Assembly (NCBI RefSeq): GCF_013407855.1
Contig: NZ_JACBZH010000001.1
Location: forward strand, 5,704,001-5,768,000
DNA length: 64,000 nt
Direction: 5' to 3'
Source of the DNA: Actinopolymorpha rutila
GTDB lineage: Bacteria; Actinomycetota; Actinomycetes; Propionibacteriales; Actinopolymorphaceae
A model generated the notes under the pieces. It saw only the letters and a list, made by a program, of their open reading frames with translations, had not been told where the DNA came from and ran no database searches. The position numbers and the translations under genes were made by a program. Of the stretch, positions 26,933 to 37,100 are shown piece after piece. How positions within the stretch are numbered: the stretch's first letter is position 1; each line of letters opens with the position of its first letter.

Positions 26933-29900
26933 TCCACCTCCCAGGTGATCCGTACCCGCCGGTGCTTTCGTACAAGATCCTCGATCGTGGCGACGACGCC
27001 CCGTATGTCTGCGGTGTTGGCGACGAGCGCCTCCCCGTGCGATGTTTCGTCCCGCCGCCACGGTGGCAACTCTGGGTCCGACGGCGGACGAGGACCGTCG
27101 GGCGTGGGCTCCGGCTTCCGCGTCGCCTCCAGGACGAGCTGGCGCGCTCCGGCATCTGCAGACCCTAGCGCCGGCTGCAGGTGCTTGGTGAACTCGTTCG
27201 CCGCCCACACCTGCGCCAGGTCATCGACGATGCCGGCGGCTCGCAGCCCGAGCGGGTGGTCTGTCCCCCAGCTCGCCACGGTGGCCAGGATGTTCCAGTC
27301 CACCCGGCGGATGGCACTGAGCAGTTCGGCAGCGGTCGCCAGGCTCCGCCCGACATGCAGTCCGGCAGTAGGCAACGCGATGCCAGCGAGTCGATCGACC
27401 AACGTCACGTCCCCGGTCGCCGCTCCCAGCTCCTCGCACAGCCGGCTCGCACCATCGGCGATCTGGTACCGCTCGGTCGACGTCGGGTCGACCCCGCGCA
27501 GCACGGTCGGCCCTCTCTCCGCGAGCGCGTCGACCAGTTGCTCGGCCGCACTTCGGTACGACGCGACCTTGGATCGCACCCGCTCGGCGAGCACGCTGAC
27601 GTTGCGGGCGGTCAGCAGTTCCGTGACGTCGCCGATCCCGAAGATCGCCTGCGCCCGTTCACGGGCCTCCCGCCACGCTTCCTCGCCGGGGAGCTTCTGC
27701 TCGACGAGTTCGGCGTCGGCCGGCAGCGTCTGCAGCGTTCCCACGTCGATCGGCGGACGACTACGGCTGACGATGCTGCGGTTGGTCTGCTCGGCGAACA
27801 CCAGCAGCACCAGGTCCGCGACCTCCTGCGGGAGTCCCATCCGCTTCGGCTCGTCCAGCCACGCGCGCAACTGGCCGACGCTCACCGGCTTCCCGCCCAG
27901 CCCGGCGTCGGAGATCTTCCGGTTGAGGTGCTGCACCCAGTGGTGGCCGAGCACGAAATGCTGCGCGTGTTGTTCGCCGAGCCGGAGCGGCATCGCGATC
28001 CGGCTCATCACGCCGCGTTCGCCGGACTCGACCATGATGCGGTGACCGGGGTCCTCGATCGCCCGGCGCACCTGGGCGTGCACCTTGCGCAGGTCCGCCG
28101 TCCGCACCTCGCCCGTCCCGAACAACGGATGAGCCGGGAAGTCCGAGGTGAGCATCTGGTCCAGCAGGTTCTCATACGCCTGCCGCAGGGTCGCCCCAGC
28201 CGGCACCTTCGGCTCGAAGCTGGGATCGAGGCTGGCGAACATGTCGATCCCGCCATGCGCGGTGTCGACCAGCGTCTCGTCGGGAGTGCCCACGCCGTAC
28301 GCCTGCAGAAGCGCGTTCTCCAGCCGGCTCCGCAGCTGGTCCCGCTGGGCGACCATCTGCTGCCGCGCGACCGCCCGGTCGTTGTCGGACAGGTGCCCGG
28401 CCAGCTGGTCGAAGCTCGCGCCCAGCGCATACTGCAGCCGCACGTAACGACCCAGGTCACTGACCGCCTGGGAAGTGAGGTGCCGCGGCACCCAGCACAC
28501 GGTGTGCGCGGGCCGGCGGTCGCGGAGGGTGCGAATGCGTTCGAGGTCCTCGACCGGGGAGTGCCCCTCCTCGTCGAAGGGGTAGTCCAGGACCGACCGC
28601 CAGCCGTCGTGGCTGGGCTGGAACGCGCTGTCGCCGAGGTCCGCGGGGTCACGGACGTTGCCGTAGAGGAGTTCGACGGTACGCCGGGTGCCGCGCCAGA
28701 TGGTGGAGGTGACGGTGACGCCGTCGATGCCGAGGCTTTCCCGGGTGCCGAGCATGTCGAACAGCAGGAGGCGTACGACCTGACGCCGCGCGCCGGAGGA
28801 GTCGGCGGACTTGGCGTTGTCGAGGATGCCCTCGATGTCGACGCCTTCGAGGCGTACGGAGATCAGCGGGTTCGTCTCGTCGCCGGTGATCTGCACCGTG
28901 CCCAGCCGCGCGGCCCACTGGCGTACGGCACCCAGCACGATCCCGGCTTCCTGGCCAGGCACCATCGAGCGGATGTAGCCGTGGTTGAGGGCGACGATCT
29001 TGCGCGCGGTGAGGTCGCGCAGCGAGTCGACCTCGGGCATCAGCGCGGCGAGCACCAGGGTCTTCGCGATCCGGTCGTCACGGCGGAACGCGTGCGTGGC
29101 CGGCAGATCCGGCACGTCGTCCTCGCTGACCTTGTTGACCTCCAGGATGAGCCGGCGCAGGTCGCCGTAGACCTTCTGCGCGCTGCGCCACAGGTTGCCG
29201 AGCTCGCCGGTGAGCGGGTCGTCGCCGGCTACCAGCACGTCGAACAGGTCCGCGATCGGGACGAGCTGCCCGAGCTGGAGGGTGTCCCGCTGCTCGACGA
29301 GAATCTGCAACATGACCCGAAGCGAAGTCCGCTCACGCTGCAGCGCACCAGACAGCGCGACGAGCGTCTCCACAAATGCCGGACTGAAGGGGTACGTCAG
29401 CCGGAACTCGTTGCGGCCCGCGTTCTCCGTCATCAACGCCGAGCGGATGTCCTGGCGTACCTGCTCGGTCGAGGCGAAGGCAGCATCGATCTGTCCGCGA
29501 CCCGAATCGCTTCGGGGCTTGAGGAGGCGCCGGGACGCGATCAGCGGGAGGTTGTTGTCGGACAGACGGATGGTGCCGAATCGCCCCTCCCACCACTTCA
29601 GGCTGTCCGCGAAGGCGAGGTGCTCGGTGCCGGGCAGGTTGGTGCCTACGAGTTCGCGCAGGTCGCGCTGGCGGGCGATGAAGCTGATGATCGGCGCCGG
29701 CCGGTTGGCATTGGCCGCTTCCACCAGCTTGCCGACCTTCGGCGCCTCGCGCGCGACCCAGGTGTGATCGCCCATCCTGGTCGCGAACCACAGGATCAAC
29801 TCGTCCAGGAACAACACCAGACCGTCGTAGCCGAGCTGGGCGGCGTGCTGGCTGATCGCCGCCAGTCCGTCGTCGATGTTGACATACGACGACCGCGCAC

Positions 29901-30588
29901 CGCGGGCGAGTTCGGCGAAGCCCGGCAGTACGTCCTGCAGCGTGGTGACGAGGTTCGTCCTCTCCGGATGCTCCGGTCCCATCCGCAGCGCCGCGTCGAA
30001 GCGCTCGGCGTCCCAGTCGGCAGCTTCGTCGCCCCAGCCCTCGTCCTTGTCGCCGAGTAGGGCAAAGAAGGACTCGTCACCGAGCCGTTCGCGCAGTGCT
30101 CGAGCGCTGTCCAGCAGGGGCGTGTCGATAAGGACTGCCGGCAGCGGGGCGTCCGGGTGCACAGTGCGCACGTAGGAGAGATAACCCCCGAGGATCGCGT
30201 CCTCCGCTGACTCTCCGCCGACCAGGTGGTACGGCACCATCAGGAACCGCTTGCTACCGATGAACTTGTCGTACTTGTGCACTACCGGCGCGAGGTCCTC
30301 GATGGCGCGCGCTGTGGGGTGGTTGTTCAGCAGCGCGTGTAGCACGGCCATGAAGTGGCTCTTACCGGAACCGAACGAGCCGTTGAGATAGGCAGCTTTG
30401 CTGCTGCGCTCCGTCACCGCGGACCGAATCAGCGACAGCGCCTCGTCGAAGCGCTGGGCCAGTTCAGGGGTAACTACATAATTCGTCAGGGCGCGGTCAA
30501 CATCGTCTACGCTGTCGGCGAGCTTCAGAACGAAGTCACCAGTGTGTACAGCGTCGGGGACCTCGATGACTTCGGAAATCAGCGTCAT
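26929..30588 (-). CDS. pglY: BREX type 2 large ATPase PglY (BrxC-like)
   Basis: 1219 aa from the ATG at 30588, 14 nt after pglX, with AGGGG about 10 nt upstream. Walker A NGSFGSGKSHF lies at 69-79 and a Walker-B-like LVLFLDELILW about 250 residues further on. It matches PglY/BrxC (DUF6079) proteins, the large ATPases of BREX. The C-terminal 400 residues are soluble and helical. PglY is essential in the S. coelicolor Pgl system. Position between pglX and pglZ is the standard order. Confidence 0.92.
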   Translation of the reverse strand: MTLISEVIEVPDAVHTGDFVLKLADSVDDVDRALTNYVVTPELAQRFDEALSLIRSAVTERSSKAAYLNGSFGSGKSHFMAVLHALLNNHPTARAIEDLAPVVHKYDKFIGSKRFLMVPYHLVGGESAEDAILGGYLSYVRTVHPDAPLPAVLIDTPLLDSARALRERLGDESFFALLGDKDEGWGDEAADWDAERFDAALRMGPEHPERTNLVTTLQDVLPGFAELARGARSSYVNIDDGLAAISQHAAQLGYDGLVLFLDELILWFATRMGDHTWVAREAPKVGKLVEAANANRPAPIISFIARQRDLRELVGTNLPGTEHLAFADSLKWWEGRFGTIRLSDNNLPLIASRRLLKPRSDSGRGQIDAAFASTEQVRQDIRSALMTENAGRNEFRLTYPFSPAFVETLVALSGALQRERTSLRVMLQILVEQRDTLQLGQLVPIADLFDVLVAGDDPLTGELGNLWRSAQKVYGDLRRLILEVNKVSEDDVPDLPATHAFRRDDRIAKTLVLAALMPEVDSLRDLTARKIVALNHGYIRSMVPGQEAGIVLGAVRQWAARLGTVQITGDETNPLISVRLEGVDIEGILDNAKSADSSGARRQVVRLLLFDMLGTRESLGIDGVTVTSTIWRGTRRTVELLYGNVRDPADLGDSAFQPSHDGWRSVLDYPFDEEGHSPVEDLERIRTLRDRRPAHTVCWVPRHLTSQAVSDLGRYVRLQYALGASFDQLAGHLSDNDRAVARQQMVAQRDQLRSRLENALLQAYGVGTPDETLVDTAHGGIDMFASLDPSFEPKVPAGATLRQAYENLLDQMLTSDFPAHPLFGTGEVRTADLRKVHAQVRRAIEDPGHRIMVESGERGVMSRIAMPLRLGEQHAQHFVLGHHWVQHLNRKISDAGLGGKPVSVGQLRAWLDEPKRMGLPQEVADLVLLVFAEQTNRSIVSRSRPPIDVGTLQTLPADAELVEQKLPGEEAWREARERAQAIFGIGDVTELLTARNVSVLAERVRSKVASYRSAAEQLVDALAERGPTVLRGVDPTSTERYQIADGASRLCEELGAATGDVTLVDRLAGIALPTAGLHVGRSLATAAELLSAIRRVDWNILATVASWGTDHPLGLRAAGIVDDLAQVWAANEFTKHLQPALGSADAGARQLVLEATRKPEPTPDGPRPPSDPELPPWRRDETSHGEALVANTADIRGVVATIEDLVRKHRRVRITWEVE

Positions 30589-30602
30589 GGTGGCGGTTCC
30601 CC

Positions 30603-33600
30603 TCAGGTGGTCTTGCGTCGGCGGCCGCGGGTCGGGGCCGGTGGCCGCCACGCGGTGAGGTCGTCTCGGGTCAGGCCGAGCTGGAGCAGCACCTGGTCGA
30701 GGTAGCCGTCGTAGGCATCGGCCGGGGCCTGCCCGAACTCCGGGTCGACGTCGGGATGCCACTGCCGGATCCAGGGCAGCAGTTCGGCCAGTGCGGCAAG
30801 GAGCGGGACGAATTGCTCCGCGCCCCACGCGTCCAGCTCCTGGCGTTCGGTGACGTAGGCGACCAGGGCCTGCGCCTGCTGCAGGTGGTCGAACCCGGCC
30901 CAGCCGAGCAGCAGCGTGCCGTCGCGGGACGCCTCCGGGTACGACGTGAAGCGCTCCTTGGGGACGTCGAGCTTGCCGCGGTTACGCCAGTACGACACGG
31001 AACGGAAGTCACCCTGCTTGTACTTCGGCGGCACCGCGATCTTGCCGACGTTCTCTCCCGCGTCCTCGCGGCGCTGCAGGTCCCAGGTCTGCTCCCAGGC
31101 CTTGCGAATGCGCAGGCCGGAGTCGGTGTAGCGCCAGGCGGAGGTTCCCGGGACGTGCTGATCGCGCACCAGGTCCTGCACCACGTCGAGCAGGTCCTGG
31201 TCGCGGGCGTACAGCTGAGCAACGGATAAAAAGTCATCATCGGTACGCAGCTCGTCGGCAAGCTGCGCCGCGCTCCGCACGGTGGGCTCGGGTCGGAACC
31301 ACAGCGCCCGATCCTCCAGCCGGTCCTGCAGCCAGCCACGCAGCGCATCGGACTCCATGTCCTCCCACGAGCGTGTTACCCAGCGCCGCTTGCACTCCGA
31401 ACGCTCAATCAAATGGAGGTACGGGTCGTCGGCGATCTTCTCCAGCCGCCGCTCCACCAGCGCGCGGTAGTCCGCCGGCCAGTGGTCGGGGAGTTCGGTG
31501 ACGGGAGTCGAGCCGTGCCGGACGAACCACTGAGTCTCGAGCTCGCCTGCAGCCATCTTCCGCGCTAGCGCGATCTCGAACGCCCGCTCGCCCAGCTGCA
31601 GCGGCGGCTTGGTGACGTCCTTACCGACCAGTGCGTTGGTGTCGTCGCCGAGCACCCCGTAGAGACCGTAGACTTCCCAGTCCAGCTCCTCCTGCGCCGA
31701 GATCATCTCCGCCCGGATCTGCGCCCACTCACTTTGCGCAGCATTTAGGGTCTCACGGTCAAACGCGCCCTTTTCAACCACCGCGATCGGAGTCGTGGCA
31801 TGCAACTCTCGGGCGAGGGAATCTAGTCGGCCGGCAAGCGCCAGCGGAGCGTCATCCGGCACCGGAAATTCCTGTAATTTCGTGCCAGTGAACTCCCAAT
31901 TCCATGACCAAGGCTGGTCAGGTATACCACTCGAAGCCGTAGCGTTGCCTTTGCTATGACTAACCTGCTTCAGCCAGAAGCATGCCGTCGATGAATTTAG
32001 TATCCCGAGCAAGCACAGGTGATCTTCCTCGCTCGCCCCCTCTGGCAATTTGATTACCGGCGCCGAACGATTGAAAACTTTTCCGCCACGGTCTAGAACG
32101 AAATTGTTATGCGTCGCCACAAATGCAAAGGAGATAGCGAGTGGAGTAAGAAAGCGGTGACGGTAAAACTCGCGATACTCGAACCACTTGAACCCGTCGA
32201 TCTCTTCGACCGGAACGCTAAAACGCCGCCTCAGTTGAAGGTTACGCCTCAGCGGCCATAGCCATCGCCAGACTGGGTGAGATGCGTCGATCCGTAGAGT
32301 TCTCAGGTCATTGTCGTAGGGCCAGACAATATCCACCCCACGACGAACCGCGTAGTCGCGCACCACGTCGCCCGGGCCGAAAGCCCGCCTATCGCTCAAA
32401 GATCTACGCTCGAACGAGGTGGCCGGGGCAGTGAACGCGTCATCTTCGCCCGTGATTGCAGCGAAACCTATCCCGGCCACCTTGTCCGCAAGGGTACATT
32501 GACAAACTTGTGTAACTTGGAGAGCCAAGTCTTGCGCTCCACCCCCCGCAAGGCTCCAGGGATATCGAGACATCAGCTTCCGGCTAACGTCATCCACTGA
32601 GACATATTCCGTGTGCGTCCCAGGGAAATCGACGTTATTCACGATCGAGGACCACACGTGCCCCTTCGCAGGCTCTCGGGGAGCCTTTGGTTCACCTTGA
32701 ACCCCAAAGACCACTCTTACTTGCCCACTGACCGGCCGGCGGCTACGGCCCAGCAGTGTGACTGTGGGGGTGCTATGCCCAGGGATATAGGCACCACTGG
32801 TATCGACGACCGCTGTAAGGTCAATGGTTGGAAGGAAGCCCTCTATGAGCTTCCGGCCAAACTCTCGCTTCATGAATGAATTAGAGGTTATCTGCCCGGT
32901 AAATCCTCCGGGTACTGCCAGGTCAAATAGCCTTTGCGCGAACGGCACCGACAGGGCGTACTGGCCTGCGCAGGCGCTCCAGACCCGGCGGTAGAGCTTG
33001 TTAAGTCGCGGGTCCTTAACGGTGATGTAAGGCGGGTTCGCAACCACCGCGTGGTAGCGGTCACCGAGGATCTCCTCCAGTTCGGCGGCATCCTCGTACT
33101 CGTAGACGAACTCGCCCTCTCCAGACTGCCCAGCCATCGCGGCCTCGGTCACGCCCGCAATCGCGGCCTGCCCGTTCCGCGTACCGAAGAGCAACGAGTC
33201 ACCGATCGCGACCCGCAACCGCCAGGCCGGAGCATCCTTCAATCGATCGATCCCACAGGCCGTGAGCGCAGCGACGAGCAGGCGGAACCTCGCGATCGCC
33301 ACCGCGTACGGGTTGATGTCGACGCCGTTCACCTGCCGTAGCACGCGTTCGACGTGTACCCGTACGTCCGCGCCCGGCTCCAGATGCTGCCACCGCCGCA
33401 ACAAGCGGGCGAACGCACCCAGCAGGAAGTGCCCAGATCCGCAGGCAGGGTCGATCAGCCGTACGTCGGCGAGCCCGAACTCCTCGATCGCCGGGTCGAG
33501 TGTCCGGTCGAGGATGAATTCCTCCACGAACTCCGGCGTCTGCAGCAGCGCATAGTCCTTGCGGGCCTGCTCTGACAGGTCCTGGTACAGGTCACCGAGG

Positions 33601-34145
33601 AACCGCGTCGACAGTGACGGGTCGGTGAAATCGTGCACGAGCAGGCCGGTCTCGGGGTCGATCCGTCGCCAGAAGTCCAGCAAAGCCGTCGCCGTGTCCG
33701 GCGAAGGATCCATTACGTGCAACGGGTTCTGCCGCTCGACCAGGGCTCGGGTGACCTCGGTGTCCTCCAGCCGGTTGATCGCCGCGCGCAGGTAATCGAG
33801 GTCGGAATGCGAGCCGTACTCGCGGAAGTAGGCGTCCTGCCGCTCGCGCGCCTCCGCCAGCCGGTCGCCCGGTCCGGCCAGCAGCGCCTGCTCCACCAGG
33901 CGGTTGTCCTCGCAGAACCTCGCGAACACACAAGCCAGCACCCAGCCCGCCGCCACCTGGGTGAGTTGCTGGCCCCGCCAGGTCTCGAACGGCAGGCCCG
34001 TCCGGTTGCCCTTGACCGCCGCCTCGTACCGCTTGGCCAGCCGATCTGCTGCCCCGGTGTCGGACTCGGCCAAACGCAGGAGATCGGCCTCGATCGACCG
34101 AACCTGGCGTTGCAGGTCTATCAGCAGTCGCCTCGCGTCGATCAT
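30603..34145 (-). CDS. pglX: BREX type 2 adenine-specific DNA methyltransferase PglX
   Basis: 1180 aa; the ATG at 34145 overlaps the pglW stop by 4 bp (ATGA). SAM-binding motif DPACGSGHFLLG (about 232) and catalytic NPPY (about 370) make it an N6-adenine methyltransferase of the type IIG/PglX class. It marks host DNA and is needed for exclusion. From shortly after NPPY to about residue 805 (roughly 31730-32950) the DNA is visibly lower in GC with less biased codons, while both flanks are typical of the operon. That is where the target-recognition domain should lie, so a swapped specificity module is likely. There is no frameshift or stop. Confidence 0.93.
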   Translation of the reverse strand: MIDARRLLIDLQRQVRSIEADLLRLAESDTGAADRLAKRYEAAVKGNRTGLPFETWRGQQLTQVAAGWVLACVFARFCEDNRLVEQALLAGPGDRLAEARERQDAYFREYGSHSDLDYLRAAINRLEDTEVTRALVERQNPLHVMDPSPDTATALLDFWRRIDPETGLLVHDFTDPSLSTRFLGDLYQDLSEQARKDYALLQTPEFVEEFILDRTLDPAIEEFGLADVRLIDPACGSGHFLLGAFARLLRRWQHLEPGADVRVHVERVLRQVNGVDINPYAVAIARFRLLVAALTACGIDRLKDAPAWRLRVAIGDSLLFGTRNGQAAIAGVTEAAMAGQSGEGEFVYEYEDAAELEEILGDRYHAVVANPPYITVKDPRLNKLYRRVWSACAGQYALSVPFAQRLFDLAVPGGFTGQITSNSFMKREFGRKLIEGFLPTIDLTAVVDTSGAYIPGHSTPTVTLLGRSRRPVSGQVRVVFGVQGEPKAPREPAKGHVWSSIVNNVDFPGTHTEYVSVDDVSRKLMSRYPWSLAGGGAQDLALQVTQVCQCTLADKVAGIGFAAITGEDDAFTAPATSFERRSLSDRRAFGPGDVVRDYAVRRGVDIVWPYDNDLRTLRIDASHPVWRWLWPLRRNLQLRRRFSVPVEEIDGFKWFEYREFYRHRFLTPLAISFAFVATHNNFVLDRGGKVFNRSAPVIKLPEGASEEDHLCLLGILNSSTACFWLKQVSHSKGNATASSGIPDQPWSWNWEFTGTKLQEFPVPDDAPLALAGRLDSLARELHATTPIAVVEKGAFDRETLNAAQSEWAQIRAEMISAQEELDWEVYGLYGVLGDDTNALVGKDVTKPPLQLGERAFEIALARKMAAGELETQWFVRHGSTPVTELPDHWPADYRALVERRLEKIADDPYLHLIERSECKRRWVTRSWEDMESDALRGWLQDRLEDRALWFRPEPTVRSAAQLADELRTDDDFLSVAQLYARDQDLLDVVQDLVRDQHVPGTSAWRYTDSGLRIRKAWEQTWDLQRREDAGENVGKIAVPPKYKQGDFRSVSYWRNRGKLDVPKERFTSYPEASRDGTLLLGWAGFDHLQQAQALVAYVTERQELDAWGAEQFVPLLAALAELLPWIRQWHPDVDPEFGQAPADAYDGYLDQVLLQLGLTRDDLTAWRPPAPTRGRRRKTT

Positions 34146-37100
34146 GCGGCTCCACCCTCCCGAAGTGCCGACTCGTGCTTGCTGATCCACTCCTCCGGCA
34201 GCGGCATCCACTGCGACCCGAACACCGGCACGGCCACGCCGTCCAACTTCGGCGGCGAGTCGTCGGGCCCCGGCACCACCAGCCAGACCGTGCGCACCGG
34301 GGAGTCTGCCGTCGCCCGGAACACCTCGTCGCGGAGTTCGTCAAGGATGCGAAGGCTCGGGTCGTACCTCATCAGCACTCCGGCGTGGGTGAGCAGCACG
34401 CACGGTCCTGCCTCCCGGATCGCCTCGCGCACGCGGGGCAGCGCACCGCCCTGCACCACACTCGACAGCCGTGACCAGTCACGCGACGAGCGGTCGGCTG
34501 CGTCGGCGGCGAGCACGACGTCCCACTTCACCCGGCGTTCCTTGCAGTACTCGCGCAGGCCGGCGAGGAACTCGCGTTCGACGTCGACGGTGTTCACCTG
34601 TTGGTGTGACAGGCAAGCCTCCGCGCGGGCCAACCGGCTCGGGCGTACGGGGAGAACGACCCAGCCGCCGTCGTCCAGCGACCGCGCCAACCGGTCGTCG
34701 GCTGCGATGACGGCGTTCTCGACGCGGCGCCAGTCCGCCTTTGACAGCGTGCCGCCGGTCGATGCCCGCTGCGGAGTCGAGCGGCCAGTCGTCAGGAACA
34801 CCGAGGTGAGCCCCACGCCCTCGGGTTTGCGGGCGAGGTACTTCGACTGCTCGACGTTCCAGACCAGCGGCACGCCCGCGGACTCCAGCAGCGCGTCGAG
34901 TTCGGGTCGGCCCGGCAGCGGCGCGGCGTACGGGAAACGCGCCATCACCCGCTCGGCCACCTCGCCCGGGCTCAGCTCGCTGACCCCGTACAACGCACCC
35001 GCTGCGAGCCGCACCGCGCGGCCGGCGTCCAGCCCGCGCGGATAGATCTCCAGGCGCGGGGTGACGGCAGCGGTCTCCGCGGCGAGCGCAGCCACCTCGA
35101 CCAGACGGTCAGGCGCCAGCAAGGCGGAGTCCGTGCCATCGGGAGCGGGGACCTCGCGCAGCGTCTCGACCACCCGCGCGGGTACCGGCAGCGGGTCCGC
35201 CGCCGCCATCGTGTCCGCGGCCTCACCGAGGACTGAGGCCCACTCCAGCCGCTCCGCTGTCGACGGGCCCTCGCCGGCCTCCAGCGGACCGGCGGCGACC
35301 AGGATCCCGTGCGTCTGACGGCTGTAGACCAGGCGCGGGTCGCCGTCCAGGTGCTCGTCGGCGAGTTCGGCGTCGATCGCCACCCGTACCAGCGCCTCGG
35401 CGAGCCGCGATCGCAACGGCTCCTCAACTGTGCTGCCCAGCCGGTCCAGCAACCTGGCGGCGCAGTGCGCGGCAGACGCGACCCCGCCGACGGACTCGAC
35501 CACCTCGACCACGACGTCGCGGAGTAGGCGCATGCCGTCGAGGCCGACCCAGTGGTCCTCGAGCCGCTGGACGGCCTGGCGCATGGTGCGCTGGTCTCGG
35601 CCGAGTGCCTTGGACGCGTCACGGGTGCTCGCCCAGGCGGCGCCGCCGGCCTCCCCCAGGCCGAGCAGCGCTTCGGCTACGGCTCTGTCCGCGGAGTCGG
35701 GGACCAGCGCGTCGGCCACCTTGTCCAGCAAGGTGGGTTCGGTGGGTCGTTCCTGGGTGGAGGCGGCGACTTGGTCGGCGAGGTCGCTCAGCTCCTTGCG
35801 CAGGCGTTCCCGCGTCTTCGTGCCGATGCCGGGCAGCCAGGTGAGCTGCGCCGGCGGCAGATCGAGCGCGGCGCCCACGTCGGCGGCGTTCAGACGTTCG
35901 AGAACGGCGAGGACCTGAGGCGACAGGCCGACGGCACCGATCGGGGTCTCGCGGCTGACCCGCTGCGCTGTCGGCTGCTCCGGCACGACCGTGGCCGGCT
36001 TGGCGAACACCGCGTCCCAGGCGCGCTGCATGTCCTCGGCGGTGTCGAACCTCTTGCGCGCGTCGCGGTGCAGTGCGCGGCGGAAGAAGTCCGCCAGGCC
36101 GACGGCGTAGGAACGGTCGAACAGCTCCGGGTCGATGGTGACATCCGCGTCGCCGTAGCCCGGATGCCCGCCACCGGCGCCGTAGGTCGGCCGTCGCGCG
36201 GTGGCCATCTCGTACAGCGTGACCGCGGCGGCGTACCGCTCGGCTGCGGTGTCCCAGCGGTGACGGTCCCCGCGCCCCAGGAAGGGATCGAGATAGGGCG
36301 GGGTGCCGGCCTCGACCGCCTCCAGCGGCTCCCTGGACAGCGAGAAGTCGAACAGAACCAGGCGCCGCTTCTTGCCCTTGCCGCCAACCTCGCTGATGCC
36401 GAGGTTGTCGGGCTTGATGTCGCGGTGCGCGACGCCGGTGCGTTCGAGGTAGTCGACGGTGGCGAGCAGATCCTTGCCCCAGTCGTGCAGCCACTCCGGC
36501 TGCAGGCGTCCGCGCTCGCGGAGCTCCCTCGTCAGGGTGCCCTTGCCGGCGAAAGTGAGCAGGATTGCCAGCCGGCCGCCAACAAGCAGCGGATCGGGAT
36601 CCAGCAACTGGACGATGCCCGGGTGTTCGCCGAGGAGCGCGAGCGCCGCGGCCTCGGATCGGATACGGGTGTCCTTCTGGGGGTCGAGTGAGACCTTGAG
36701 GACCGCTTCCTTCTCGTCCCGCTCGACCAACAGTGCCAGGGCGGTGGAGCCGCGGCCGAGCCGTCGTACGACCTTGAAGCCGTCCTCCAGCTCTGCTCCC
36801 GCTTCTGCGGTGAGCGGATCGACGGCCACAACCTGCTCTGCCGCCTCTTCTGTCAGCTGCTCCCGCAGCGTGTCCAGGTCGAGCAGGAAGGCGGCCATGT
36901 CCTGCGTCCGCTTGGCCGCATCGGCCATCGTCGCCTTGGCGACCAGGGTGTCCAGCCGGTCGCTGACGTTGTCGACCTGCGCACGCAGGGACAGACAACC
37001 CTGCGACAACAGCCGACGGGCCAGCGCGCCGAACGACGAAGCGGGCGGGTGCCCGGCGAACAGCAAGTAAGCGATCGCGCCGACTCCGAACACGTCCAGC

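Noticed and set aside
27181..30060. Plus-strand open frame of nearly 960 codons
   Set aside because: Antisense shadow of pglY; the minus-strand frame carries Walker A and family similarity.
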